This document shows positions 21,017 through 32,722 of a stretch of 64,000 bases of DNA, piece by piece. Source of the stretch: Gnetum montanum (Eukaryota; Streptophyta; Gnetopsida; Gnetales; Gnetaceae); contig MNCI01034627.1 of assembly GCA_015680685.1 (NCBI GenBank), positions 510,375-574,374 on the forward strand, written 5' to 3'. A program made the position numbers and the translations under genes. The notes under the pieces are model-generated. The model worked only from the letters and a program-made list of their open reading frames with translations, ran no database searches and was not told where the DNA came from. Each line of letters begins with the position of its first letter. Position 1 is the first letter of the stretch.

Positions 21017-21249
21017 CATATGGAAACAATGATTAAAAACTTACCCATAAGTGTTTTACTGAAGACTAACAATGTGTCGACCAAGATATAAACTCATCGT
21101 AAAACTGGCAATGAGGTGGAATGTGGAAAGCAATACGGAAAGAGGGGAGAGAATGGGATGGAGTCCCAAAATTAAGATGGTGTAAAGTCCCTTGTGTAAT
21201 ATGTGGTTAAGGTGACTTAATAAAATTCTATCCAAATCCATATTCAACT

Positions 21250-22142
21250 ATCCATATCCAGTGACCTCGCATCAACACACTTGACCAACCCATCCTTCCA
21301 AAGTAACAAGAATGCATCCACAGAGCCACCACCATCCTAATAAGAGAAAAAGTAGAAAGTGAGAAAGGGCATTAGTTAGAGGGAAACTTTAGGCATGGGT
21401 AACATGTCTGTCCAGTGCCATAACCAATGCTTGTAGCCCATGTTTCTTTATTATGTCTAAGGGGTGTGTTTTGAATTCTCACCAGTTTTTTTTTTGTTTA
21501 ATATGAATGTGAGAACCACACCATGCAAAGACTTATTTGATTTAGTTAACTCCCTAATATTTGGTCAAGAGTGGGATGGCAGAAAACCTATGAAAAACAT
21601 CCAAGTACTCAAGAGAATAGCTAGCACAAACATGTCAAATTCCCTTGAGGTCACACCCTTTTCCATCCATTTGAATCTTTCCTTGGTTCAAAAAGTACTA
21701 AGGCATTAATTCATTAATAAGTTTTCCTAGAAAAGGGACAATACATTTCAAAAACAAGGGAGACCATAGAGTTGTATGGATAATTGGGTGACATGGACGC
21801 ATTGCCTATTTTATCAAAAGAAACCATATCTTAGCATCAACATTAAAAGTCAAAGGTAAAAACCAAGCATTACCAATCAACACTTATTATAATACAACCC
21901 ACCATCATGAGCACTTATTATGTGACGAATAAAAATAAATCAAGCAAAGGAACAGTAAAAAATGTTAGCGATGGTATAAAAAAAATAAGTAAAGATGAAA
22001 AATGTGTAGAACAAAAATGTGTAAAACAAAAAAGGCAAAGGAACTGTAGGCTTAGAATGATTAGCATTGGTGGCCTTCTCCCCCATGACTGAATTAGAAG
22101 GAGGAGATCTAAAATAATGAGCAAGGTTATCTACCAACAGAG
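21250..22142 (-). other. 3' noncoding region of B1
   Basis: This corresponds to 9933-10730 of element A. It includes the inverted counterpart of the conserved T-rich tract (A-rich at 21920-22040) and the block GTGTGGTTCTCACATT at about 21505-21520. The small frames here are low-complexity. Confidence 0.6.
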
Positions 22143-23360
22143 GTAGTATTAGTATTGGTTATTTTAGGCTCATGGAAGGGTTTGGTTTGCTCGATGTTGA
22201 TCAATAACTTCTTATTTGGGCTTTCAGGTTTGTAGATCATCATGGCCCTTGAAGGAAAAGTTTCATGAGTGATATAAGGTTCTTCCCACAGTGTTTGAAA
22301 TTTAGTTCGTTGCGGTACATGTGTGGGATTCCAATAAAGAACCTTATCTCCTAGTTGGTATTTGAATTTTCTAATCCTTAGGTCATGACATTGTTTGTTA
22401 AAGGCCTTATGTAGTTCGTTAGATGACAGGGCAGCTAATCAATTTTCATCTAGCAAGTTAAGGTTCATTAGTCGTTCTTTTTGTGCTAGATTGAGGTCAA
22501 GGTTAAGGTCACATGTTGTGGATAGTGTATGGAGTTCCACTTGAATAGGAAACATTAGAAGTTTACTGTACACTAACTCATAAGGGGAGTAGCCTATAGG
22601 AAGTTTTCATGTGGAGTAGTATGCCCAGAGAGCATCGTTTAGTTTGGTGCTCTAATCTCGCCTATACTTGCTAATGGTTCATGTCAATATTTTTGTGATC
22701 TCCCTATTGGTGACCTCAGGTTGACCATTCACTTGAAGATGATATGGCGCAGTCAGTTTGTGCTCAACTCCTAAGCATTGCATTAACTTTCGAAAAGTTG
22801 AACCTGTAAAGTGTGTACCATTATTAGAAATAAGTTCGCGAGGCATACCAAACCTATTTATGATTTGTTGTTGAACAAATCGTGTAGTGGTAGATGATGT
22901 ATAGTCCATAAAAATGGCTACTTCTACCCACTTGGTAACATAGTCAATAGCAACAACAAGGTAGGCTTTTCCATTAGACATCAGTGTAATAGGCCCCATA
23001 AAATCAATTCCCCATATGTCAAAGGGTTCTAAAGGTTGAATCCATTGTTGCGGACCCTCTATTCAAGCAGTCATTTTCCCATCATGTTGGCAGTGCTCAC
23101 AAGATTGGACGAAATGATGAGCGTCCTAGAACAATGTAGGCCAATAATATCCTACAAGAAAGATTTTTATGGGTATTCATCTCTTCGCATAATGACCCCC
23201 ACAAGGGCCCTCATGAGTGTGTTGGAGAACTTGCAATTGATCTACTTCAAGAACACACTATCGAACCAAGCCATTGGGACATATCTTATAAATGTGTCCA
23301 TTGATTTCCATGAAATATTTGGCTCGGTGAAGAAACTATTGTTTCTTTTTAATGTCTAAC
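22143..23360 (-). pseudogene. Integrase of B1, second catalytic Asp changed
   Basis: The minus strand shows the zinc-binding HHCC region (GGHYA...VQSCEHCQHDG), WGIDFMGPI with the first Asp, then ISNNGTHFTG, where Asn replaces the second Asp (codon 22825-22823). The Glu survives in NGQPEVTNREI. 22999-22679 is open. The C-terminal part contains KLPIGYSPYELVY and FQTLWEEPYI and ends near 22143. The Asp-to-Asn change is the same as in element A, whereas C keeps Asp. Confidence 0.86.
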
Positions 23361-23479
23361 CCTTGTGGTGTTTCTTGTGTAAGAAAATAAGTGAGAATAC
23401 TATTATACCAATTTGTATCAGTGGGTAAGTGATTGTTTATCACACCTACAAAGAGGAGTTCATCAGGGAAATAGTCAAA

Positions 23480-23900
23480 AACTGGATATTCATCCTCTTT
23501 ATTGTCTCATCGCAACCGAGATAAATGATTAGCAACAACATTCTCGGTGCCTTTACGATCGATCATCGTAAGATCAAGCTCTTGTAAGATCACAAGCCAT
23601 CATATGATGTGAGGGCTCACCATTGGTTTATTCATTAGGAATTGGATTGCACTATGATCCGTATGTACAAATATCTTATAGCCCAATTCATAGTATCTAA
23701 ATTTTTCTAGTATAAACACCATAGCTATTAATTGTTTTTTTGTTGTTATGTAATTGAGTTGTGCACCAATGATACTTTGACTTGCATAGTGGATGTAATA
23801 TGGATATTTTTGGTCATCTAATCATGTAATAACAACTCCTAAGGCAAAGTTGAATGCATCAATCATTATGTGGAATGATTTGGACCAGTCAGGAGCTTGC
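23480..23900 (-). pseudogene. RNase H region of B1
   Basis: Landmarks on the minus strand are FHIMIDAFNFALGVV, YITTKKQLIAMVF (the usual Glu of KKEL is Gln), VHTDHSAIQFLMNKP and NVVANHLSRL (the usual Asp of ADHLS is Asn). Two of the four acidic positions are therefore changed, and stops are present. Confidence 0.78.
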
Positions 23901-25207
23901 AGAATAGGCATTTCTACAAGCTTCTATTTTAAGTTTTGGAAGGCTAACTTGCATTCCTTGGTCCATTCAAAAGGTACGTCCTTCTTTGTTAGTTCTACCA
24001 AAGGTTTCGTAATCCTTGAAAAGTTCTCAATGAAGCATCTATAATAGCCAATATATCCAAGGAATGATCATATGTCTTTTACAATTTCAGGTTGCCGAGT
24101 GATTCCTTGGATGACCTTAATCTTTTTAGGATCTACTTCTATCCATGTTTGTGAAATCTTGTGCCCTAATACAATGCCTTCTTGGACCATTAAATGGATT
24201 TTTTTCCAATTGAGCCTTAAGTTGGTTTCTACACATTGTTTTAGTACTTTCTCTAATCAGTTCAATGCTTATTCGAAGTCTACTTCATAGGTGGAGAAAT
24301 CATCCATAAAGACCTCCACACCTTTTTCTATTTGCTACTGAAAGATACTTAGAACCAAACGTTGAAACATTTTTGAGGCATTGCACAAGCCAAACAACAT
24401 CTATTTATATGCAAATTTCCCCTTAGGACTTGTGAATGTAGTCTTGGCTTGGTCTTTTGGTGCTATTTGAATTTGATTATATCCACTGTAGCCATCCAGA
24501 AAACTATAGTAGCAATGCCTAGTAATGGTATCTAAGACTTGGTCGACAAATGGCAATGGGAAGTGGTTTTTAAATGTTTCCATGTTCAATAGCTGAAAGT
24601 CTATACACACCCTCCATTTACCTCCCTTTTTGGGCACAATGACTAACAAACTAACCCATTCACTATCAGCAATGGGATAGATGAACCTAGCTTTTAGAAG
24701 TTGTTCAGTTTCTTTTTTAACCACTTGCTTAAGCTTTGGGTTTAGTTGCCTCTGTGATTGTCATCGAGGTTTCATCGAGAGGTCAATGTAAATTCTATGT
24801 TGGCATATCCTAGGATCTATTCTAGTTAATTTGGGATATGACCAAGCAAAGGCTTTCGACCATTTATTCACCATTTTCATTAGTCTTCCTTTTTGTTGAG
24901 GAGTGAGCTTAGTGTTAATGATTATTGGTTTTCCATTTTTGAGAAATGTATACTCCATACTAGTGGGAAATGGTTTTAATTCAAGGGGCTTTTGCTTGAA
25001 CTCATCAAAGATTTCCAACTTCCCCCAGTTAATATTTTCAATGTCAGGACTTAGAAGTTGGCGATGGACTTGCTCTAATGTATCTAAGCTATCAATGTAG
25101 GTGCAAGCCAAGCTCTCAATTGGTTCCATGCATATAGTTGAATCATTCTCTTGGTCAGCTGTTAGCCATTGGGTCCTTCCTATCTTATGGCTGCTACATA
25201 CAAGCAT
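23901..25207 (-). pseudogene. Reverse transcriptase and pre-RT linker of B1
   Basis: 25207-24761 is an open 148-codon linker (ELKPFPTSMEYTFLKNGKP...WSKAFAWSYPKL). 24724-24401 is open through RVCIDFQLLNMETF, HFPLPFVDQVLDTI and FLDGYSGYNQIQIAP. The catalytic VFMDDFSTY is intact at about 24318-24292. The connection region keeps QGITRQPEIVKDI. Stops separate the blocks. This is the best-preserved RT domain in the window. Confidence 0.88.
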
Positions 25208-25233
25208 CTTTGTATGTTAGTTATTGGTGCACA

Positions 25234-25720
25234 CTAGTTGCATGCAGGCAATGTTAAACATTGTACAAACCAGGACTTCTGCATGCAATTACACTTTGTG
25301 TCACTATATGCGATGCATGGAACTTTCTTATTCTTGATCTTTCCAAATGTATTTTTCTTTGATATTTTTAGGGAAAGATCACATATTCCTAGGCATGTGT
25401 CAATTGTGGTTAGCCATGCTATTCGCATTATGATTGGGAAGTCCTCCTTACAGTTGTTGACTTAAATCACTAGGAAATTAGCTGGATACAACCATCAACA
25501 AACAATGGTGACAATGTCCTCCACGAGTCCTAATGGGATAGTGATGGACTAGTTGGTCAACTCTAAATGTATGTTACTCTTTTTTAATGGAAGTAGGTTC
25601 CAAGATTTGTACATTTCCTAAGAGAGTAAGTTAACACCAAAACCTAAACCCAAAAGAGCCTTGCAAGGTTTGTTCCCAGAAATTTGCAAATATATAAGAG
25701 GACTTCTAAGATCAGAGAAT
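25234..25720 (-). pseudogene. Aspartic protease region of B1
   Basis: PLIYLQISGNKPCKALL followed by LGFGVNLLS at about 25620-25690 marks the active-site block, with the D-[ST]-G residues lost (LGLGFG). The conserved second half is the LTTIDTCLGICDLSLKIS block near 25420. It is inactive as read. Confidence 0.72.
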
Positions 25721-25949
25721 TTCCTACGAAGGCATCCAACTTTAATCCAATTGGTAATTGCATTAGTTAACATGATCATATGCATTAAGTGCAGTCTTTG
25801 GTTCAAAGGAAGCTTCAAAGATTTGAATGGTGGTGAGGCATTTGGAGAATTTTCTACTTGTGGTTGTAAGGAATTAGATGGACTGTTGGTTCTAAAGAAA
25901 GGTCTCTTCTTTATGTGGTTGTCTGAACCAATAGTAGTATAAGGGTTAA

Positions 25950-28300
25950 CAAACCTTATAGCATTACATTACTGGGGTTGGGCAGGGAGCTCACCCTGCA
26001 TAGCTGGAGTGGGTGGTAATGGGACTAAGGGTGGAATAGGTGCAGTTGAATGAGAAGGTTATTACGTTTGTGAAACCTCTCCTCTAGGAGAAGGAGTTCT
26101 ATAGTACTTGCCGATTTGGTAGTGAGATTGAGGAATAACGTGACTAGTAGAGTCACGTGGAGAGATTGGCTACTACACGTAGTATCCATATGGGTCAGGC
26201 TGATGGTAAGGGTATTGTTGACATGGTGGTAGCATTCCCCATGATTATGGGTGTTTCCATTGTTGATACTATTCATGTGATTGTGGTGGAGTTCCACTTG
26301 GATAATATGTCAAGGGTTGGTAGAACTATCTTGGGCTACCTTAAGGATAAGGTAATCTTTAGGGTGTTTGCCATCAATTTAATTATGGATTTAGTGCATA
26401 CACCCCAGACTCCTGCAGATGTGAGATTATTGGGCAACATCCCTTAGGATGGTCATTTGACATATCTCACAGTCACCATCATTGTCTGTATTTGAATCCA
26501 CAACCTCTTCAACAATGGTAGCTTTGCCCTTACCTTTGTTACATGCATATTCAATTTCTCTCTTTTCTCCTTTCTTGGTCACTACATGGTTCCCTAGACT
26601 CCTCTACTATTTTGAGAATAGTTTGAAATCTATTATCTAGGGAGTCCCACATTTGGTCCACCTTTGCCGATACTTCTAATGTAATTTTTTTGAATGGGTA
26701 AGGTTTTCCTATTTACCATCTCTTCAAGTGGTGACTCTTCTTCATCCTTACAAAATCTAACTCCCTTCTTTTGGAGGGAAGGATCTTTGTTGTATTCCTC
26801 TGCACTCTCTCTTTTCCTTAACTCACCTTCCTCCTTGGTAACTTGCTCTAACAATCTTTGTACCTAATGGGCTTTAAGCTCAAATAGTCTTCCTTGGGCA
26901 TAAGTCCCAAGGGTTCTTCGTGTTTTGTACCTAAGTCCATCTATGAGATGGTGTAGTTTTTCCCTCTGTGAGTAACCATGGCTAGGGCAACAATGTAATA
27001 ATGCATAATATCAGCCCATGGCAACATCCAAGGGTTCGTGTCCTCCTTGTTTCCATCTGTGAATTTGCTTTTGCAAGTTGAACACTTGGGACTACATTTG
27101 ATACTTATCATTAAATAGTTCTAACATGGTACACCACTAGTGAATGGATTCCAGTTCTAAGGACCGGTACCAGCTTTCTGCTTCCTTGATCAATGTCTAT
27201 GGAAAAAACTTAAGCCACTCGTTTTCTATGTTTTGCAAGGCACATGCATCATGAAATGCTTGAAAATGATTTTGAGGATCAGTGTTGTATCCCCCTTCAA
27301 ATCATGGGATATTGTTCATATCCAATCTTTTGATCCTGCTATCTTTTTAGTGCCTTGTTGGGATTCTAACAGCCTCAATTTTATCTAGCATACTTCGGGT
27401 AGCAAGTAGGGATTCATCGTGATTGTATTCTCTATGGCATCTATGATGCCTATGCTATTCCCTACTCTTCCTCCTTTTACAGTGTGTTTCTCTAGAATGC
27501 CCTTATCTCCTTTCTTGACTGTTTTATCTATTATTCTTGTTTTGCCTATCATTATCCTCAGGGTCTTTCCCTCTACAATTGCATTCTGATCCTGAAGGAG
27601 ATGGGGAAGGAGATGATGCAGGTGAAGAGGGAGGAGGATCATCACCATGATGGTGCCTACTACCTTCTCTTTAATGGTCGTGGCCTCGATCGTGGTTACG
27701 ATCAGAATGTCCATCTTTGTCATGTTTTTGTGTTTCTTTTTTGGACCCTTTGTATCTGTTGATACCAAAATTTGGGTTATGGATAGTTGAGTGAAAATTT
27801 TGATACAAAACCCCTTGATTGAAGTCAATGGGAGGAACATCATTGTGTGGAAGACCTCCTAAGGTAGGTTCACCACCCTCATTTTCACCTATGACATATG
27901 GGACATCCTGCGACCACTTCCCCTTCATAGATTTATGATGTCTCTCCTGTTGTAAGTCCCTTTGATGTTGTGCCTCTGTGGGTCGATACTCTCTCGAGTC
28001 GTGTTCATGCACAACATACTTTGCTTGTACGTTTTGCATACCAATTCGTGTGAAAGCATGAAGAGGGATGCTTGGGACTGAACAATCGAGAGGTAACACT
28101 ATGTTACCTTCTAATTCACGCCAATGTAGTTGTTCATCTTGGTGGAGGATAAAGGTATAGTTTTGTATATACTCATTGGGATGAATGTATACCACACGAA
28201 ACTATTGGGGCACTGGCGGGTCATCATGTGTACTATGCCTCTGATTGTTTGTTGTGTCAGACCTAGGCAGTGAAACACTCTTGTAAGAAGAAGGAGACAT
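25950..28300 (-). pseudogene. gag of B1 (second gag of the composite element)
   Basis: The start codon is 28300-28298 (MSPSSYKS, like MSSSSHKS in A). An open frame at 28195-27671 carries NYTFILHQDEQLHWRELEGN and NIVLPLD, then an Arg/Asp/His-rich stretch (DRNHDRGHDH). A shifted frame continues through a Ser/Pro-rich region to the capsid-like block at about 27380-27050 (NTDPQNHFQAFHDACAL). Further on are a Glu/Lys-rich segment and CEICQ...HPKGCC-like codons near 26450 with a deletion. The Pro/Tyr-rich tail ends near 25950. Confidence 0.8.
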
Positions 28301-28403
28301 GATTAATTCTATGGTCCTACCTAAAGAAAGAACACTTTCGATGTTGTGGAGGGTTCCCACTACTATTGACAGCAGCAGCACAAGTAACGTTCATGGGTTG
28401 GTG

Positions 28404-29909
28404 CTATGGTGCAAAGCCTTCTAGCACAACTGTTGGCGATGTAGAAGAGGGTGAAGTATGAGAATATTGAGGTTGAGGAGAAGTGTAAGGTACATGAGGT
28501 GGTGATTTTGTTGGAGAGGACATGGGTGGATAGTACTCAGGAGAATGATAATAATGAGGTGAGGTAGAGGATGTTGATCTTGTTGGAGAAACAAGGTGTT
28601 GAACATAATAAGAATTTGGTGTTGGCACATATGAAGGGTATGGTTTAGTTGGTGGTGGCCTCCCCCATGATTGAGGTTTTTGCCACTGTGGTTGAACCCA
28701 ATATTTTTGTACAAAATCTGGATGTAACATTCCTCCCCAATGCTCATGTAAATGTGATAAAACTAGACATTGGGCTTTGGGGTGATCGTACAAACAGACG
28801 TTACATTGATATGTGAAATTGGTAGTTGAGTTCTTATTCTTATTATCTTCTACCCTTTGTTTCGAATGTTACATGGTGTCCTATCCTATTTCGTGATTTG
28901 GCATAGTTCTTTCTCTAATAATGTTGGCATATTCTCCACATCTCTCATGTACCCAGTATGTCATCTTATTGATCTTTGCCTCAATTTCATCTAGTGATTG
29001 TAGGATTAGCAAAGATGATTCCACCTCCTTGAAGTGAGTTGATTTCTCCTCTTCATGATCATAGACCCTGGTTAAGTTGAGATTTTGGTCCTATTGAGAA
29101 CTTTCAACATTCTCCCATTTGGCTATTTCTCCTTCTTCTTTTGCTACCCACTTAATAAGCTCTTGGAATTGATGGGTTTGTAGCTCATATAGTTGACCTT
29201 AGGCATACATCCTTAGGATCTCCCTTGTTTCATTACAGAGCCCATCTATGATATGGTACATTAGCCTTTCCTTGGAGAACCCATGGCTTGGGAAGTTGTT
29301 TAATAGTGCATAATATCTTTCTAAGGCCATGTCCAAGGGTTCATGTTGTGCTTGTTTCCATTCTTAGATTTTTCTCCTCAAGGTTGACACTCTCTCATAG
29401 GTTTGATATCTTTCATTGAAGAGTTCTACCATTGTTGGCCAACGTCGAATTGATTTTGGTTTTAACAACCTATACCATGCTTTTGCTTGGCCAACGAGCG
29501 TTAGAGGAAAGAGCTTAAGTTTTTTCCATCCATTATCAATTTCATTCCATGCACAAGCATCATGGAAGGCTTGTAGATGATGTTGGGGATCTAAATCATA
29601 GCCTCCTGAAAACTTAGAAAAGTTGTTTAAGTCAAGCCTAGGTAGACGGCTTTCCTTACGATGCTTGTGGGGTATTCGAATAGCCTCTTGTATTTCTGTT
29701 AAGCTTGTAGTGGCCAGTAGGGATTCATTGTTGCTGGGTATGTTATGCAGTTGTGAGTTGGGACGATGTTGTTTGCGTTGATGCTCATAAGAGACCCCTA
29801 CATTAGATTGGGTACTACAAACTTCATCTTCATTATCATATAATTTTTTGGTTCTCCAATGAGTTGTCCTACTAGTTGTTGCGTTGTCATAGTATTGTGA
29901 GAGAGACAT
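28404..29909 (-). pseudogene. gag of B2 (first gag of the composite element)
   Basis: An open 181-codon frame starts at 29909, 119 nt from the PBS. It contains IQEAIRIPHKHRKESRLPRLDLNN, FSGGYDLDPQHHLQAFHDACAW and AKAWYRLLKPKSIRRW, a Gag capsid-like region close to but distinct from that of B1. It lacks the NFTFI.HQ N-terminal block. After stops it reaches CNVCLYDHPKAQC at about 28803-28765 (C-X2-C-X3-H-X4-C) and an open Pro/Ser/Tyr-rich tail to 28404. It then stops abruptly and the B1 gag begins. Confidence 0.82.
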
Positions 29910-30027
29910 TATTGTGAATCATGTGTGACTTAATTGAATTTAGTTTAATTTCTTTTCTAAAGGATATATCATTAATACTTGTTACAACGATCTTGTATGA
30001 TATAACTAATCTTGATAACTAGCACCA

Positions 30028-30045
30028 TCCCCGGCAATGGCACCA
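30028..30045 (-). other. Primer-binding site of B2
   Basis: The minus strand TGGTGCCATTGCCGGGGA differs from the plant tRNA-Asp complement at only two CpG-derived transitions. It is the best-preserved PBS in the window. Confidence 0.85.
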
Positions 30046-30046
30046 A

Positions 30047-31071
30047 TGATGAGTGGCGAGGTACCCCTACACTCAACCATACAAATATGATCGTTCACGC
30101 ATGATCCGATTGAACTTCGTGGATAGGCTAGTTGTGGTATCTAGATAGTTACACATTGATCATAGTTCGCTATCTTCCCACTTGGACTAGTAGTTTCTTT
30201 ATCACATATGGTTTAGTCCAGAGTGAGGCATATGATGTGATCCTAAACTAGTCCTACTTCTAGAGACAATGGAAAATAATCTTGATTAGACTAATAAGCA
30301 ATAGGAAATGAAGTCTAAGCTAGCCTAAGTGTGATGAGCATCTGTTCCTTAATCATCCGCATGCATCTTTGACCTTGTGCATGACTACTACTAGGATTAC
30401 CAAGCGTAGATCCTAGGTACGCTATTGGGTTACCAAGTAGTCACACTTAAATGCTCGTGGTTAAGTTGTACTCATTCCGCAGTTAACAATAAGAATAGTA
30501 AATGATGGTAAAGAAATATTAACTAAGAAAATAATAAATAACAATAATAATTAATAATAATAATTAAATAATTAAAACTAAGTGAATGCTACAATGATGA
30601 AGTAATATTAATCTTTATTTTCGGTCATGTGCACGTCCAAGTACGTCACACTCAAATAAAGGTGTCGTACAATTACAAGCATCACACTGTAGGCATGCAC
30701 TTGGGAAAATAGTCTAACTCCTACAAAAACAAACTGCAAGGGCTTTGCTACAACTACTAGAAAGATGCCTAAGTGCGGCGGGTGCACACTTATTTATAGC
30801 TAAAAATAGACTTTGCGTAAATGGGGCTGCGTCAACGCATGGGTGGATGCATCGACGGGGCTGCGTATACATGGCCGCATATATGGGGCCCTATATACAT
30901 AGCCTAGTTAACACAGCCCCAATATCGGGGGTTCGATAATAGGGCTCCAATATTGGGACTCATCAAATAACAGGGCTCTGATATCGGAACTCATTAGATA
31001 ACAGGGCTTCGATAACAGGGCTCCGATAACTAGGCTCTGATAACTAGGCTCTGGTAGACCATGACTCATCA
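30047..31071 (-). repeat. LTR of the B2/P subfamily, shared by B2 and B3
   Basis: TGATGA...TCATCA ends bound 1025 bp. A PBS lies on its left and a polypurine-tract-like CAATCATGGGAGTA on its right, so it acts both as 5' LTR of B2 and as 3' LTR of B3. The inverted TATA box (TATAAATA) is at about 30788-30795. The U3 (30800-31071) is filled with degenerate repeats of the type GGGCTCCGATAACA. The body matches 1502-2370. Confidence 0.85.
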
Positions 31072-32722
31072 TACTCCCATGATTGAATAACAACTCATCC
31101 TTGAGTTAAAGAAAGTGAGGAAGTTCAATTGATTACACAGTGGATAGGTATGGGATTATTAACTAACTAGGAATTTATTCATGCCGCAATGGAGGATTAA
31201 ACAAAATTTGGACACAGATAGAAAAAACAAAACTTGTGGAACTCATGGGGTTCCCAGTAGTGGTGGCTCATCCATGGGTACCTTCCCTTTGTTCTGCGCC
31301 AGGCTTTTGAGATTGATACCCTTGAAGAAGTGTCTAGCATTTTTTCTTTTTTATCCATGGATTATGAGCTATCCATACCGATGTTCCAATGTTTGATGGA
31401 GTTGACACTTTCCATGGATGCAGCAGCTACAGGAACACTTGATTGGCCTAAACATGCATGCCACAAATAGTTGTCGTTCCTCTTCATAGGCTCAGGCCCT
31501 AACCTCTTCTCCTTTTTCTTGGATAGATTATGTAGTAACAGGAGTTCCATGATGGATGCTAAATGATTGTGCCTTCTGCTCTACATGTTCTTCATGAGGT
31601 CCTTAGCCTCTATCTCCCCCAGGTTGTTCGGTTGCACCTTGAGAAGGTCCTCCTTATTGCCTTCTTTTAGAGGCCATCTATAATCACACAAAGATCAATT
31701 TTTAGTAAGGTTATTGAAAAAAGGTTCAATGATTTCATACATTACTCATTGCCTTTAATAAATGTTGAATTCTTTGCTTAGTGTGATTTTAGAGTTAGAA
31801 ATTTTTTCAAGGAAGTGGCTCTAAAAGTTTAATGTCGAACTTGGTTTGTTTAGGTGACACATAAAAGGACCTGGTTTTGAGGAACATTTGATAAAATGAT
31901 GACAAAGGAAAGAATAGATTTGACAATGAAATACTCGGAGGGTATAAGATGATTTGGTGGTGTGCAACACGTACAAATTACAAAAATTACAAAAGAAAGT
32001 TCCAACCTATAATGCCCTTGTGTAACCACACCTTAAAATATCTGTAGGCACTAGAAGGATTAAATATAATCTATGCTGATGCAACAAAACACACACATGT
32101 TAATACCACCATGATGAGATATGAATTCAATGCTATACAAGACACGAGTCACAATTACATGAATAGTAAGATGAGATGAATTGTAGAAGGGATTGTAGAG
32201 ATTGGGACATTAGGTAACTGACCCAGGGCACAATGAATTCTCAGTGTAAGGCATGATTAATGTGTCATTAACCTATCACTCAAAAATCAGGATCAAGTCT
32301 ATTCCTCTAATCAGTGACATCGCATTCTTTTTTCCCAATGATAGACTACAATAAGAGCACCATGGTAGCAAGGTGTACGATCACTTGGAATTTTGTTCAA
32401 GGGAGGAGTGATTTGGAATTTCTTTACCCCACTTTGATCTTGATCTTTTCTTTTTCTTCTTCTCTTTTTTTTCTATGTGGCCACTTTGGCACACTCTTCT
32501 TGCTCTTTTTTTTTGAATTTTTACTCTAGAGAAGCTGCCTACCTTCAGGCATGGGTGCATGTCTTTCCAGTGGGACCCCCTAGAATAACATTGAGTTTCC
32601 TTGATTAAGTGCCTTTTGATTACTCTTACTCCCATTTTTCATTAGATCTACAAGGATCTTAGTACAACCAAACTGCATGATAGCACCTACAGATGTCACC
32701 AAGGAGAATCCACAAGTCCCCT
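31072..32722 (-). mobile_element. Deletion derivative B3: 3' internal region only
   Basis: The polypurine-tract-like end and the following 100 bases match the 3' region of B1 (AGGTATGGGATTATTAACT at about 31148 and 20195). Near 32540 GCATGGGTGCATGTCTTTCC matches the B1 3' region near 21395. No gag or pol is present. A 62-codon frame at 31550-31362 has no recognisable family. Together with LTRs on both sides this is a non-autonomous or internally deleted copy. Confidence 0.6.

Larger units (their letters stand above)
19449..31071 (-). mobile_element. Composite minus-strand Athila-like element (B1 body plus B2 5' end)
   Basis: The minus strand reads LTR (30047-31071), PBS, a complete gag (B2), then a second start-to-end gag (B1), protease, RT, RNase H, integrase, 3' region, polypurine tract and LTR (19449-20137). 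The two LTRs belong to different subfamilies and could not have arisen as a pair. The simplest reading is recombination between two related elements, or a deletion joining them, near 28303-28404. All genes are interrupted. Confidence 0.82.
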
